DNA of 64,000 nt. Source: Fodinibius roseus (GTDB lineage: Bacteria; Bacteroidota; Rhodothermia; Balneolales; Balneolaceae). Positions 33,570 to 42,034 of this stretch are shown one piece after another (within the stretch, counting starts at the first letter, position 1; each line of letters starts with the position of its first letter). Location: contig NZ_FQUS01000010.1 of assembly GCF_900129315.1 (NCBI RefSeq), forward strand, positions 62,001 through 126,000, read 5' to 3'. The notes under the pieces were generated by a model. It searched no databases. It was not told where the DNA came from and saw only the letters and a list, made by a program, of their open reading frames with translations. Made by a program: the position numbers and the translations under genes.

Positions 33570-35273
33570 ATGGGAACCATAAATATTAGTCAAATAAACT
33601 GGAAGCTGTTGCTACCTTCTTTTGCATTGGGTGGCCTACTATTTTTCATCTCCTTTTTGAGTGCCTGTTCGCAACAGCAGTCTGAAAGCAAGCATATTGT
33701 AGAGGGACAAATAGCACCGCTGCTTGAGGGGATTGGCAGTCATCATTTTGAGATATCCACTGACGATACCCTGGCGCAGGATTTCTTTAACCAGGGGCTT
33801 ACCCTTTCCTATGGATTTAACCATAAAGAGGCGAACCGCACGTTCCGGCAAGTTGCCAAACTTGATCCCGAAAACCCGATGGCGTGGTGGGGAGCGGCTT
33901 TGGTGTTGGGACCGAATATCAATGCTGCGATGCCCGAGGAGAATATATCGCGGGCATGGGAAGCACTTCAAAAAGCGCAGCAGCTGAAAGACAACAGCAC
34001 CCAAAAAGAGCAGGATTATATCGAGGCGCTTTCGTATCGGTATGCAGAAGACCCACCCGAAGATCGTACGCCGCTGGATTCAGCTTATGCCGAGGCTATG
34101 GGTAAATTGGTTGAAAAATACCCTAATGACCTGGATGCGCGGACCCTCTATGCGGAGGCACTGATGGACCTGCATCCCTGGAACTACTGGAAAGCAAACG
34201 GAGAGCCTCAGCCGTGGACGCCGGAAATATTAAGCACACTGGAGTTTGTGATTGAGCGTAATCCCGGTCATCCGGGGGCAAACCATCTCTATATACATGC
34301 CGTTGAAGCAGAACAGCCTGAGAAAGCTCTGCCAAGTGCAGATAAATTACGGGAATTAGTACCGGGGGCGGGACATCTCGTACACATGCCGTCCCATATA
34401 TACATACGAACGGGAGATTACCATGAGGGAACCCTGGCCAATGAACGGGCAGTGAAGGCAGATAACAAATATGTAACACAGTGTCGACAACAGGGCATTT
34501 ATCCGCTGGCGTATGTACCACACAACTATCACTTTTTATGGGCGACGGCTACCATGGAAGGACGGGCGAATCGCAGTATTGAGGCAGCTCAAAGTACTTC
34601 CAGGTTGGTGGATACCGAAACTATGCGCGAGCCCGGGCTTGGCACACTCCAGCACTACTGGGTAATTCCACTGTATGATCACGTCCGTTTTGCCCGCTGG
34701 GATAAAATTTTATCTTATCCGGAACCTGCCGATGATCTGATTTATCCGCGCGGTGTTTGGCATTATGCCCGGGGCATGGCACATGTTGGGCAGGGAAATC
34801 TCGAAACAGCCCGGCAAGAATTAGAAAATTTAAAAACTATTGCAGCAGATGATACCCTGAAGGAGGTAACAATCTGGGATATAAACACTACACAGGAACT
34901 GATGCGAATTGCCAGCCGGGTTCTGGAGGGCGAACTACTTGCAAGGAAAAGTAATTTCAATAAAGCCATTGACTTATTGCAAAAAGCTGTCGAGATTGAA
35001 GATCAGCTTACCTATAACGAGCCACCCGACTGGTTTTTCCCGGTGAGACATAATTTGGGATCAATTTTGTTAAACGCTGATCGACCTGCTGAGGCAGAAG
35101 AAGTCTATAGGCAGGATTTGAAGAAGTTTCCCGATAATGGCTGGTCTTTGTATGGATTGTGGCAAAGCTTGGAAGCTCAAGGAAAAACCGAAGAAGCGGT
35201 TAAGGTAAAAAAGCAATTCAATGATGCTTGGAGACACGCGGATGTGGATCTATCTGCATCCCGAATTATGTAG
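33570..35273 (+). CDS. TPR lipoprotein
   Basis: I choose ATG 33570 rather than an earlier in-frame start inside the preceding gene, because MGTINISQINWKLLLPSFAL leads directly into a lipoprotein signal with lipobox LSAC (Cys at about residue 33). The resulting 567-residue protein has repeated TPR-like helices: FFNQGLTLSYGFNHKEANRT, FRQVAKLDPENPMAWWGAAL, VLEGELLARKSNFNKAIDLL, AEEVYRQDLKKFPDNGWSLY. A conserved block GAGHLVHMPSHIYIRTGDYH and NHLYIHAVEAEQPEKALPSA is typical of a TPR family often found in Bacteroidota and Proteobacteria. It is probably anchored to a membrane facing the periplasm and acts in protein-protein contacts. No enzyme signature is seen. Confidence 0.8.
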   Translation: MGTINISQINWKLLLPSFALGGLLFFISFLSACSQQQSESKHIVEGQIAPLLEGIGSHHFEISTDDTLAQDFFNQGLTLSYGFNHKEANRTFRQVAKLDPENPMAWWGAALVLGPNINAAMPEENISRAWEALQKAQQLKDNSTQKEQDYIEALSYRYAEDPPEDRTPLDSAYAEAMGKLVEKYPNDLDARTLYAEALMDLHPWNYWKANGEPQPWTPEILSTLEFVIERNPGHPGANHLYIHAVEAEQPEKALPSADKLRELVPGAGHLVHMPSHIYIRTGDYHEGTLANERAVKADNKYVTQCRQQGIYPLAYVPHNYHFLWATATMEGRANRSIEAAQSTSRLVDTETMREPGLGTLQHYWVIPLYDHVRFARWDKILSYPEPADDLIYPRGVWHYARGMAHVGQGNLETARQELENLKTIAADDTLKEVTIWDINTTQELMRIASRVLEGELLARKSNFNKAIDLLQKAVEIEDQLTYNEPPDWFFPVRHNLGSILLNADRPAEAEEVYRQDLKKFPDNGWSLYGLWQSLEAQGKTEEAVKVKKQFNDAWRHADVDLSASRIM

Positions 35274-35338
35274 ATTATTTAATATTGAAAGATTTATCTG
35301 GTATATGGTAAATAGAAAGATTAATCAAAATTTAAGCT

Positions 35339-35866
35339 ATGGCTGATCCAACAACAATAAAAGAGGCATACGAAAGGAATCGCCGTGCTGTAGAGCTGCG
35401 TCCTCAAAAAGGCAAAAGCACCGCAGTTACGAAGATACGGCTCTTTGACGGGACAACGTGTGAGGTGCGGCATAAGCACTGGACATTCAAGGTTGATATC
35501 GGCACCTCTGAAGGCGGCAATGACGCCGGACCGGGTCCGGGCATACTGGAACGCGGGGCGCTGGGAAGCTGCCTGGCTATCGCTTATTCACAGCAGGCGG
35601 CTGTTATGGGAGTCCCTGTCAACAGGATAGAGGTGGATGTAGAATCCGATTTTGACGCCCGTGGCATGCTTGCCATTGATGATCGTCCGCCGGGCTTCGA
35701 GGAGCTTAGGTACAAGGTATACATTGAGAGCACCGCCAGTGAGGAAGAAGTGCAGAAGGTCATCGACAAAGCCGACAGGCACAGTCCGGTACTCGATGAT
35801 TTTAAACGGGCTATACCGGTTGAGCGGGAAATAACGATAAAAACCATAGAAAAGGAGAGATCATGA
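35339..35866 (+). CDS. OsmC-family protein with one of the two cysteines missing
   Basis: The 175-residue protein has the OsmC/Ohr fold signature: GILERGALGSCLAIAYSQQA carries the first cysteine, and VDVESDFDARG and FEELRYKVYIE are typical of the beta-rich half. OsmC and Ohr proteins reduce organic peroxides using two cysteines. Here the second is replaced: the usual C-P-V block reads RHSPVLDDF. The protein may therefore use a different thiol partner or may have another role. Its TGA overlaps the ATG of the following methyltransferase by four bases (ATGA), so both are translationally coupled. A close relic of its N-terminus is seen at 10321. Confidence 0.85.
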   Translation: MADPTTIKEAYERNRRAVELRPQKGKSTAVTKIRLFDGTTCEVRHKHWTFKVDIGTSEGGNDAGPGPGILERGALGSCLAIAYSQQAAVMGVPVNRIEVDVESDFDARGMLAIDDRPPGFEELRYKVYIESTASEEEVQKVIDKADRHSPVLDDFKRAIPVEREITIKTIEKERS

Positions 35867-36681
35867 GACCTGCACTGCAGCGAAGAGTACAGCGATACGG
35901 GTGGGATTACTCCTCACCCTATTATGAGACGGGCTGGCAGCAACAGCTGTGGCCGGCTCAAAAGCGTTTATTAGAAAAGATAAATTTCAATCGGGGTGAT
36001 AACGTGCTGGATATTTCATGCGGCACGGGATTGGTAACCTTTCCGATTGTCGAAGCGGTTGGCCCGGAAGGTTCGGTTACCGGTATAGACCTTTCGGAGG
36101 GCATGATCGACAAAGCGACTTCATTAGCTGATAAAGAGAGTGTTTCCAATGTGTCTTTTCAGCGTATGGACGCCGAAAAGCTGGACCTTTCCGACGATTC
36201 CTTTGATGTTGCCGTCAACTCGCTGGGCCTGATGTACTATCCCGATCCGGACAAAGCCATCCGGGAAATGTACCGCGTGGTAAAACCGGAGGGACGTGCC
36301 GCAACATTGGTGTGGGGCCGGCGCAATAAATGCGGGTGGAACGAGATTTTCCCGATTGTGGACCGGCGGGTGGAATCGGATGTATGTCCGCTTTTTTTTC
36401 AGCTTGGAACCGGGGAAACGCTTCAAAAGACCTTTAAGAAAGCTGGTTTTACAGATATCGCTTCCGAACGATTTGATATGACACTGCACTTTGATTCCGA
36501 CGAACAGGCGGTCATTGCCGCTTTCCTGGGAGGAGCCGTAGCCCTGGCCTACCGTAAGTTCGATGACCAAACGAAGGAAGAGGCCCATGCAGAGTATTTG
36601 GAATCGATTGGTCCCTATCGTGACGAGACTGGCTACGATATTCCCGGTGAGTTTGTGATTGTATTTGGGAGAAAAGGGTAA
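35863..36681 (+). CDS. Class I SAM-dependent methyltransferase (paralogue of the gene at 10460)
   Basis: The 272-residue protein has VLDISCGTGLVTFPI (motif I), VTGIDLSEGMIDKA and YRVVKPEGRAATLVWG. It aligns along its full length with the protein at 10460, including the CGWNEIFPIVDRRVESDVCP block and FLGGAVALAYRKFDDQ. It overlaps the osmC-like gene by four bases. Function is unknown; the coupling to a peroxide-detoxification-type protein and the cysteine-containing block are the only hints. The TAA stop ends at 36681, directly next to the stop codon of the convergent S8 protease gene (36682), so there is no room for a terminator between the two genes. Confidence 0.87.
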   Translation: MRPALQRRVQRYGWDYSSPYYETGWQQQLWPAQKRLLEKINFNRGDNVLDISCGTGLVTFPIVEAVGPEGSVTGIDLSEGMIDKATSLADKESVSNVSFQRMDAEKLDLSDDSFDVAVNSLGLMYYPDPDKAIREMYRVVKPEGRAATLVWGRRNKCGWNEIFPIVDRRVESDVCPLFFQLGTGETLQKTFKKAGFTDIASERFDMTLHFDSDEQAVIAAFLGGAVALAYRKFDDQTKEEAHAEYLESIGPYRDETGYDIPGEFVIVFGRKG

Positions 36682-38358
36682 TTACCGGCTCATCTCCTGG
36701 GCGGTCTGCAGCGCTCGGAATACGTTTAAAACGCCGTCTGAGGCCGACAGCTCGCTGAACGATACCGATTTGGGTTCTGCATTCGCTTTATGGGGAAGGG
36801 TAACCATCTGGTCGGGATAGGTCGTTACGCTTTGGAGGACGGCGTCCCGGATTTGAGCCGGAGACAGATCGGGATAATAGCTCATAAGCAGGGCGGCGGC
36901 CCCGCTCACCACGGGGGCAGCCATGCTGGTTCCCTGTTGCCGTTCGTATTTATTATCCGGCATGGTTGAATAGATGTCCACGCCCGGGGCAAACAGATCG
37001 ACGGTCTGGTCGCCGTAATTACTGAACTCACCTACGAACTCCTCGTTGGGTTTCCATGAACTGGCTCCGACTGTCAGCCAAAGCCCGGCAGTCTCTTTGT
37101 TGCCATTTCCCTCTGTGCCGAGAACATCCGTAGGATAACTGACATTCCGGTCTGAGTTTTCTGATGAATTACCCGCGGCATGTATCATCAACACGCCGTT
37201 TTCGTCGGCATACCTGACCGCCTGATCCACGACTTCTTTATGAGGGGAGTGCGATTTTCCGAAGCTCATATTAATGATATCAGCCCCGTTATCAACGGCG
37301 TACCGAATGGCATTTGCGACATCTTTATCTCGCTCGTCGCCATCGGGTACGGCACGAACGGCCATGAGGCGCACATCGCTTGCGATGCCGTTGACGCCGA
37401 CACTATTACTGCGTATAGCGCCGATGATTCCGGCTACATGTGTCCCATGGGTGGGATCGGGTCCGCCCACATCATTATTGCCATAATAGCGTTCGGACTT
37501 ATCCTCGTAGTTGTCACCCACAATATGCCGGGGAGAGAAATCGGGATTATACCCATATTTTGCGAAATGATAGATCTGTTTCTTTTGGTCGGCAATGAGC
37601 GTAGAATCGATATCATTTTCCATTACGTAGTTCATGACATTTTTGGCAAAATAGGTCTGCTGATCCCGGGGCTGCATCCCCTGGACATCTTCATAATTGT
37701 ATTCACCGTCAAAATGCCGGGTCAGGATGTTGTCGGCCTGACTCATGTTTTGCTCCAGCGACTGAATATTGTCGTACTGATTCAACAGTTTTTCAATCTC
37801 ATAGCGATAGCTCTCCGCAATTTCCCGGTAGTACCGGTATTTTTTTCGTTCCCGGGCATTTAAAACAGTCGTATCCGTATCGCTGTACTTGGGATGAAGC
37901 CGGGCATATATGCGCGTAAGCTCAAATGTATCGTGATCCACATTCTCCCCATCGGGTCCGCCTATGAAGTTCCATCCATGCACATCATCCACATAGCCAT
38001 TTTCGTCATCGTCTTTACCATTGCCGGGTATTTCATCCTCATTGACCCAGATATTTTCTTTGAGATCCTCGTGCCCGATGTCCACCCCGCCGTCAATAAC
38101 GGCTACTACCACTTCCTGTTCAGGGGATCGCTTATCCAGCACATTTTCGTACGCCAGTTCGCTGCTGATGCCCCGGAATTGCGTAAAATCTTCATCCAGC
38201 AGGTGCCAGTCTTCCGGGGGTTCAAGCATTGTGGCGAAATCGACGGAATCAACCGGCTGGGCAGGAGTGGGTTTTACAATTTTTTGGGACGCAGAACAGC
38301 CATAGAAAAACAGAATTACGGAGAAAAAAAAGAAAATGCGGGATTTCATAAAGATCAT
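36682..38358 (-). CDS. S8 (subtilisin-like) lipoprotein protease
   Basis: The roughly 558-residue protein starts with a lipoprotein signal (FFFFSVILFFYGC, Cys at about residue 21). The catalytic triad is complete: Asp in VVAVIDGGVDIGHEDL, His in HGTHVAGIIGA and Ser in GTSMAAPVVSGAAALLMSYY. A long insertion (about 180 residues, with YRYYREIAESYRYEIEKLLN) separates the Asp and His blocks, as in many Bacteroidota S8 proteases. It should degrade or process proteins at the cell envelope. ATG at 38358 (MIFMKSR) is taken as start; ATG at 38349 is also possible. The gene at 38390 ends 31 bp upstream on the same strand, so the two may share a transcript. Confidence 0.92.
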   Translation of the reverse strand: MIFMKSRIFFFFSVILFFYGCSASQKIVKPTPAQPVDSVDFATMLEPPEDWHLLDEDFTQFRGISSELAYENVLDKRSPEQEVVVAVIDGGVDIGHEDLKENIWVNEDEIPGNGKDDDENGYVDDVHGWNFIGGPDGENVDHDTFELTRIYARLHPKYSDTDTTVLNARERKKYRYYREIAESYRYEIEKLLNQYDNIQSLEQNMSQADNILTRHFDGEYNYEDVQGMQPRDQQTYFAKNVMNYVMENDIDSTLIADQKKQIYHFAKYGYNPDFSPRHIVGDNYEDKSERYYGNNDVGGPDPTHGTHVAGIIGAIRSNSVGVNGIASDVRLMAVRAVPDGDERDKDVANAIRYAVDNGADIINMSFGKSHSPHKEVVDQAVRYADENGVLMIHAAGNSSENSDRNVSYPTDVLGTEGNGNKETAGLWLTVGASSWKPNEEFVGEFSNYGDQTVDLFAPGVDIYSTMPDNKYERQQGTSMAAPVVSGAAALLMSYYPDLSPAQIRDAVLQSVTTYPDQMVTLPHKANAEPKSVSFSELSASDGVLNVFRALQTAQEMSR

Positions 38359-38389
38359 TGACAACTAAAGTTAAGAATGGTGCGGTGCA

Positions 38390-39217
38390 CTACGGCGTAT
38401 CAACAGCCTGTAAAAAGCGTTCGGAAGCAGCCTTATAGGCCGATTGAATGCTTTGAGAAATGGCCCTGTCCAGCCACTGCCCGGTATCGGATTGCATAAA
38501 AGTAACGTATCTGTCGAGAGACCCGGTATCGACATGGTAGTACGTGACCATCAGCCGGTCACTGGTTTGTTGTGAGGCTCCTGCCTCCATTTGGGTACGG
38601 AAATTATCGGCCACGGCATCTATTTGCCGGTCACTAAAACTGTGTTGCTCGCTTAGACTGCCCAATGCTTTGATAACCGAGCGCAATATGACAATGGACG
38701 ATTCGACGGACCCCGCGGCTTCCGAGGTCGTATCTGTTAGTGCTGATATGGCCGAAGATCGTTCCGGAGAGGGAGCCTGCTGCTCCAGCTCATATTTCGT
38801 AACGATTCTTTTTCGTTTGCCTTGCAGCGTATAGAATTCCTGTTGCGCATTCGTAACGGCACGGATGTCGGGATCACTCAGCTTTTGAGAGAGCTCGGCT
38901 GCGAGCTCATCAGTCAGCTGCTCCCGCAGGGCGGATTTGAAGTCATCCAGCAGCCGCTCGCTCTTGTAAGCATCGGAGAATAACTCCAGCATACGCTTAT
39001 TTTTTTTAGCAGGTAAGTTCAGCGGGTTTTGTTCAAACTGCATCCGGATATCATCGGGTGCTTCCTCCAGCTGTTGCTGCAGCGCCAGTTGCCTGACCAG
39101 CTGATCCGCCAGCGCCTGCTTGCCGTCAGGGGAGGACTGACTAAAGCCTGAGAGCGGAAAACTTAACAGGAATAAAAGAACAGTAGCGTGACAAGCAAAC
39201 CGGGGAATCAGTTTCAT
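38390..39217 (-). CDS. Exported helical protein of unknown function, DUF2059-like
   Basis: The 275-residue protein has a signal peptide (ATVLLFLLSFPLSGFSQ, cleavage near Ser-Gln at about 26-27) and then is almost wholly helical and charged. The C-terminal segment TYYHVDTGSLDRYVTFMQSD, TGQWLDRAISQSIQSAYKAA resembles the DUF2059 pattern (L-x-x-Y-x-x-F-x-x-S-P-x-G-x-x). It probably acts in the periplasm. It lies between pcm and the S8 protease genes on the same strand (240 bp after the pcm stop, 31 bp before the protease start). Confidence 0.5.
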   Translation of the reverse strand: MKLIPRFACHATVLLFLLSFPLSGFSQSSPDGKQALADQLVRQLALQQQLEEAPDDIRMQFEQNPLNLPAKKNKRMLELFSDAYKSERLLDDFKSALREQLTDELAAELSQKLSDPDIRAVTNAQQEFYTLQGKRKRIVTKYELEQQAPSPERSSAISALTDTTSEAAGSVESSIVILRSVIKALGSLSEQHSFSDRQIDAVADNFRTQMEAGASQQTSDRLMVTYYHVDTGSLDRYVTFMQSDTGQWLDRAISQSIQSAYKAASERFLQAVDTP

Positions 39218-39457
39218 TAATCATTAATCGTTTAGATATTCAAAATATCAGGATAAATTACTAATTATTTTCAGGTCAAAAAAATGAATACACGATAATA
39301 AAATAATGTTTCTTACTTTTGCGGACCTTTGCAAGCCGTTCTATTGGCCGATCCCCGTATCTTAACGAATTCAACAGTTTTACATATGCCTTATATGCTG
39401 CGGTTTTGATGTTGATATCGATCAACATAGCTGGTTTGCAAAGCCCTCTTCTCTTCC

Positions 39458-40267
39458 TTACTGCGGGTGACGGTTTTGCCGGGTCATCGGGACGAAACGG
39501 ACCGGCAGCTGGCGCTCAATCTCTACGTCCCCTTCTTTGTTTTTGGTAACTTTTGTGAGGGTTTGGGTCTGTCCCGCAGCCCCGAGGGGAGCAACTAATA
39601 TACCACCCGGCTTGAGCTGCTCAATAAGCGGCGGCGGTATTTTTTCAGGGGCCGCAGTTAATATAATAGCATCAAAAGGCGCATGTTCCGGCCATCCCCG
39701 GTAGCCATCGCCGATTTTCGTTTCGATGGTATCATAACCGAGTTTATCAAATAACCTCCGTGCCTGTTTCCCCAGCGCTTCAACAATCTCAATCGTAAAA
39801 ACGCGGGGTGTCAGCTCAGCCAGGACAGCGGCCTGGTAACCGCTTCCGGTACCGATTTCAAGCACTTTTTTACTGGAATCAAGGTCCAGCATCCGGGTCA
39901 TGTAACCCACGATATAGGGTTGAGAGATCGTCTGATCATAACCAATGGGCAGGGGACGATTTTGATAAGCAAATTGCTGATATTTTTCAGGGACAAACAG
40001 GTGGCGGGGCACCTGACGCATCGCCTCCAGCACCTCCGGGTCCGTTACGCCCTGCTGTTCGATACCCTCACGGACCATCTTGTGCCGCTCTTCCTCTCGT
40101 TCTGAGAAACGGGGAGGCTGCCACGATATTGTGTCCTCCGGCGTATCGGTTGCCTGGGCCCGGGAAAGGGTGGATGTAAGCGCAGGTGCGCTTATTCCGG
40201 GAAGGAGCAGGCCAAAAGTGACTCCGCCCATGATGATTGATCCTATTTTTTTAGATACTGACTTCAT
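39458..40267 (-). CDS. pcm: Protein-L-isoaspartate O-methyltransferase with an export signal
   Basis: The 269-residue protein has the PCMT core at about residues 60-265: VPEKYQQFAYQNRPLPIGYD, QTISQPYIVGYMTRMLDLD, KVLEIGTGSGYQAAVLAEL (SAM motif I), GDGYRGWPEHAPFDAIILTA and LKPGGILVAPLG. PCMT repairs isoaspartyl residues in damaged proteins. Bacterial PCMTs are usually near 210 residues and cytoplasmic; this one has about 40 extra residues with a basic start and a hydrophobic stretch (IIMGGVTFGLLLPGISAPAL), so it is probably exported to the periplasm. Exported PCMTs have been seen elsewhere, but SAM supply there is unclear. Confidence 0.9.
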   Translation of the reverse strand: MKSVSKKIGSIIMGGVTFGLLLPGISAPALTSTLSRAQATDTPEDTISWQPPRFSEREEERHKMVREGIEQQGVTDPEVLEAMRQVPRHLFVPEKYQQFAYQNRPLPIGYDQTISQPYIVGYMTRMLDLDSSKKVLEIGTGSGYQAAVLAELTPRVFTIEIVEALGKQARRLFDKLGYDTIETKIGDGYRGWPEHAPFDAIILTAAPEKIPPPLIEQLKPGGILVAPLGAAGQTQTLTKVTKNKEGDVEIERQLPVRFVPMTRQNRHPQ

Positions 40268-40325
40268 AGCAAAAATGCCTTTATTGCATATGTTTCACCA
40301 AAATATAGGGATAAACAACCGAGCT

Positions 40326-40361
40326 GTTGCCAATAGATGGTTGAAACGCCTATTTGGCAAC
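40326..40361. repeat. Hairpin between divergent genes
   Basis: GTTGCCAA (40326-40333) and TTGGCAAC (40354-40361) are perfect inverted repeats, extended by TAG/CTA with one bulged T. The hairpin lies in the 240 bp gap between pcm (minus) and the acyl-adenylate-forming-like gene (plus), where both promoters should be. It may be an operator or a leader structure. There is no T-run, so a terminator is unlikely. Confidence 0.4.
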
Positions 40362-40507
40362 GGGGTTCAAGATATGTTCCCAGTGATTAATCAACCCCTG
40401 ACAGATTATGTAACAAAAGAATAATATTTTTTAGTTCATTTGCCTTTCCGGTTTTCATAAACTAACATAGAAACCCTGTCTGTTACCTTAATCATAGTAT
40501 TCGGTTT

Positions 40508-41836
40508 ATGCAGTTTGAAGAACTTTTGGAGAAACAGAATCATGCCCGGCGCCTGGCCAGCCCGGTATCCTCCGGCCCTTTTGGTGATATAAAGGAGCTG
40601 TTAGAGGCACGGGCAGACGAGCGCCGCGATTATCTTATCAGTATTACGGATAATAACGAGAACAGCAGGGTTTCGTATGCCGGGTTCTGCCGGCATGTAC
40701 TGGGATGCGGCCGTTTTTTACAGAATCATGGACTCAGGCGCGGTGACCGGATTGCTACTATAGCCCATAATCACTGGCATACGGCCGTTCAATATTTTGC
40801 GGCGTGGTTACTGGGGTTAACGGTCATACCGATTAACCTGGAGGAAAAGGACAAAGACATTGCCTATATACTGGCTGAGAGTAAGATTGAACTGGCCTTC
40901 GTGAGAACCGAATACAGGACCCGGTTCCGCAAGATATTGGAATTGTATGATAATCTGAAGCATATCGAATGGATTGTCTGTGAGGGGGAAACAGACAACT
41001 TTACGAGTCAAAAAGGTTCGCTCACAATCGACGATTCCTCGCTGGCCGACTCAGAGGCGATGATCGTTTTCAAAACGGGAGATAACGAGGATCCATTGGG
41101 CGTCGTACTAACCCAGGCGAACCTGTTGGAAGGAGCCCGGTCCGTTGCAGAGTGCCAAAAAATTCGTGACACAACCCGCCTGATGTGCGTATTGCCGATT
41201 TATCATGTGAATATAGTAGTAACGACGCTGCTGACCTCTTTTTTTGTGGGAGGATCAACGGTATTGAGAGGAGTATTCCGTCCCGACTGTTTTTTCAGGG
41301 ATATTGCTGAAGAACAAGTGAACATCGTGAGTCTGGAAGCCCCGCAACTGCAGTCTCTGAACAGTTACTATGAGGAGGGAATACAGATTGAAACACCCTC
41401 TTTGCACTATGTTACAGGGGAGGGGACTCCCTTGCATGCGAAAGAAGCCGAGCGTTTTGAAAAACGGTTTGGGATACCGGTTGTCTCAGCATACAGTCTG
41501 CCTGAAACCTCCTCATATGCCTGCTGTATGCCGGTCAACCTCCCGGCCGAAGAACGCAGGAAATGGCGCAGCGCATACGGGTTTCCCAGTATCGGCCGGC
41601 CGGTTTCAGCTGATGAAATGGCGATACACAGCCCGGATGGAGAAGTGCTTGGGGAGAAGGAGCGGGGAGAGGTTGTTATTCGTGGCAATAACGTAATGCT
41701 TACCTATTATGGGGACAGAAAAGCGAACGAAAAAGCATTTAAGCATGGCTGGTTGCGCAGCGGGGACAAAGGGTTTTACGTTAACGATGAGAAGGGCCGG
41801 CCTTATTTCTTTGTTGTCGGTCGTATGGACGATTGA
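40508..41836 (+). CDS. Shortened ANL (AMP-binding) enzyme lacking the C-terminal lid domain
   Basis: The 442-residue protein covers the large N-terminal domain of acyl-CoA synthetases/adenylation enzymes: SRVSYAGFCRHVLGCGRFLQ, GLRRGDRIATIAHNHWHTAV, LPIYHVNIVV, the A5-like YSLPETSSYACC, and the hinge motifs RSGDKGFYVNDEKG and GRMDD. It stops right there at TGA, without the roughly 110-residue lid domain that carries the catalytic lysine (A10). The phosphate loop (usually TSGTTGxPKG) reads FKTGDNEDPLGV, so the usual Lys and Thr-Gly-Thr-Thr are lost. It may be inactive, need a partner, or have a binding role. It has its own promoter region of 240 bp. Confidence 0.8.
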   Translation: MQFEELLEKQNHARRLASPVSSGPFGDIKELLEARADERRDYLISITDNNENSRVSYAGFCRHVLGCGRFLQNHGLRRGDRIATIAHNHWHTAVQYFAAWLLGLTVIPINLEEKDKDIAYILAESKIELAFVRTEYRTRFRKILELYDNLKHIEWIVCEGETDNFTSQKGSLTIDDSSLADSEAMIVFKTGDNEDPLGVVLTQANLLEGARSVAECQKIRDTTRLMCVLPIYHVNIVVTTLLTSFFVGGSTVLRGVFRPDCFFRDIAEEQVNIVSLEAPQLQSLNSYYEEGIQIETPSLHYVTGEGTPLHAKEAERFEKRFGIPVVSAYSLPETSSYACCMPVNLPAEERRKWRSAYGFPSIGRPVSADEMAIHSPDGEVLGEKERGEVVIRGNNVMLTYYGDRKANEKAFKHGWLRSGDKGFYVNDEKGRPYFFVVGRMDD

Positions 41837-42034
41837 TGCCGATTAAGGCGGGATATCCCGGATCCCGACCGGTCCGCCTGTATCTTTTGATGAACGATAA
41901 GGTGGGGCTGTCCGCGGATAAATGGCCTGAAAACGGATCCTGCTGCCACAATAAAACCCGCCCCTCTCAGCGTTACTAACTAAGGAACAGGCGATTGTAC
42001 GTATTGGTTAAATCAAATTACTCAGGTGACTACC

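Noticed and set aside
37180..37863. 227-codon plus-strand frame
   Set aside because: It is the complement of the S8 protease gene, whose catalytic triad is intact.
39319..39549. 76-codon plus-strand frame between two minus-strand genes
   Set aside because: Most of its second half overlaps pcm; no ribosome site and no similarity.
41846..41879. Hairpin AGGCGG...CCGCCT after the shortened ANL gene as a terminator
   Set aside because: The stem is short with a 22-base loop, and the T-run after it is interrupted (GTATCTTTTG); kept only as a note, together with the palindrome GGGATATCCC at 41850-41859.
41834..42025. Lid domain of the ANL enzyme continuing in another frame after the TGA
   Set aside because: The next frames contain PIKAGYPGS but then lose all similarity and stop within about 50 codons, so a simple frameshift does not restore the domain.
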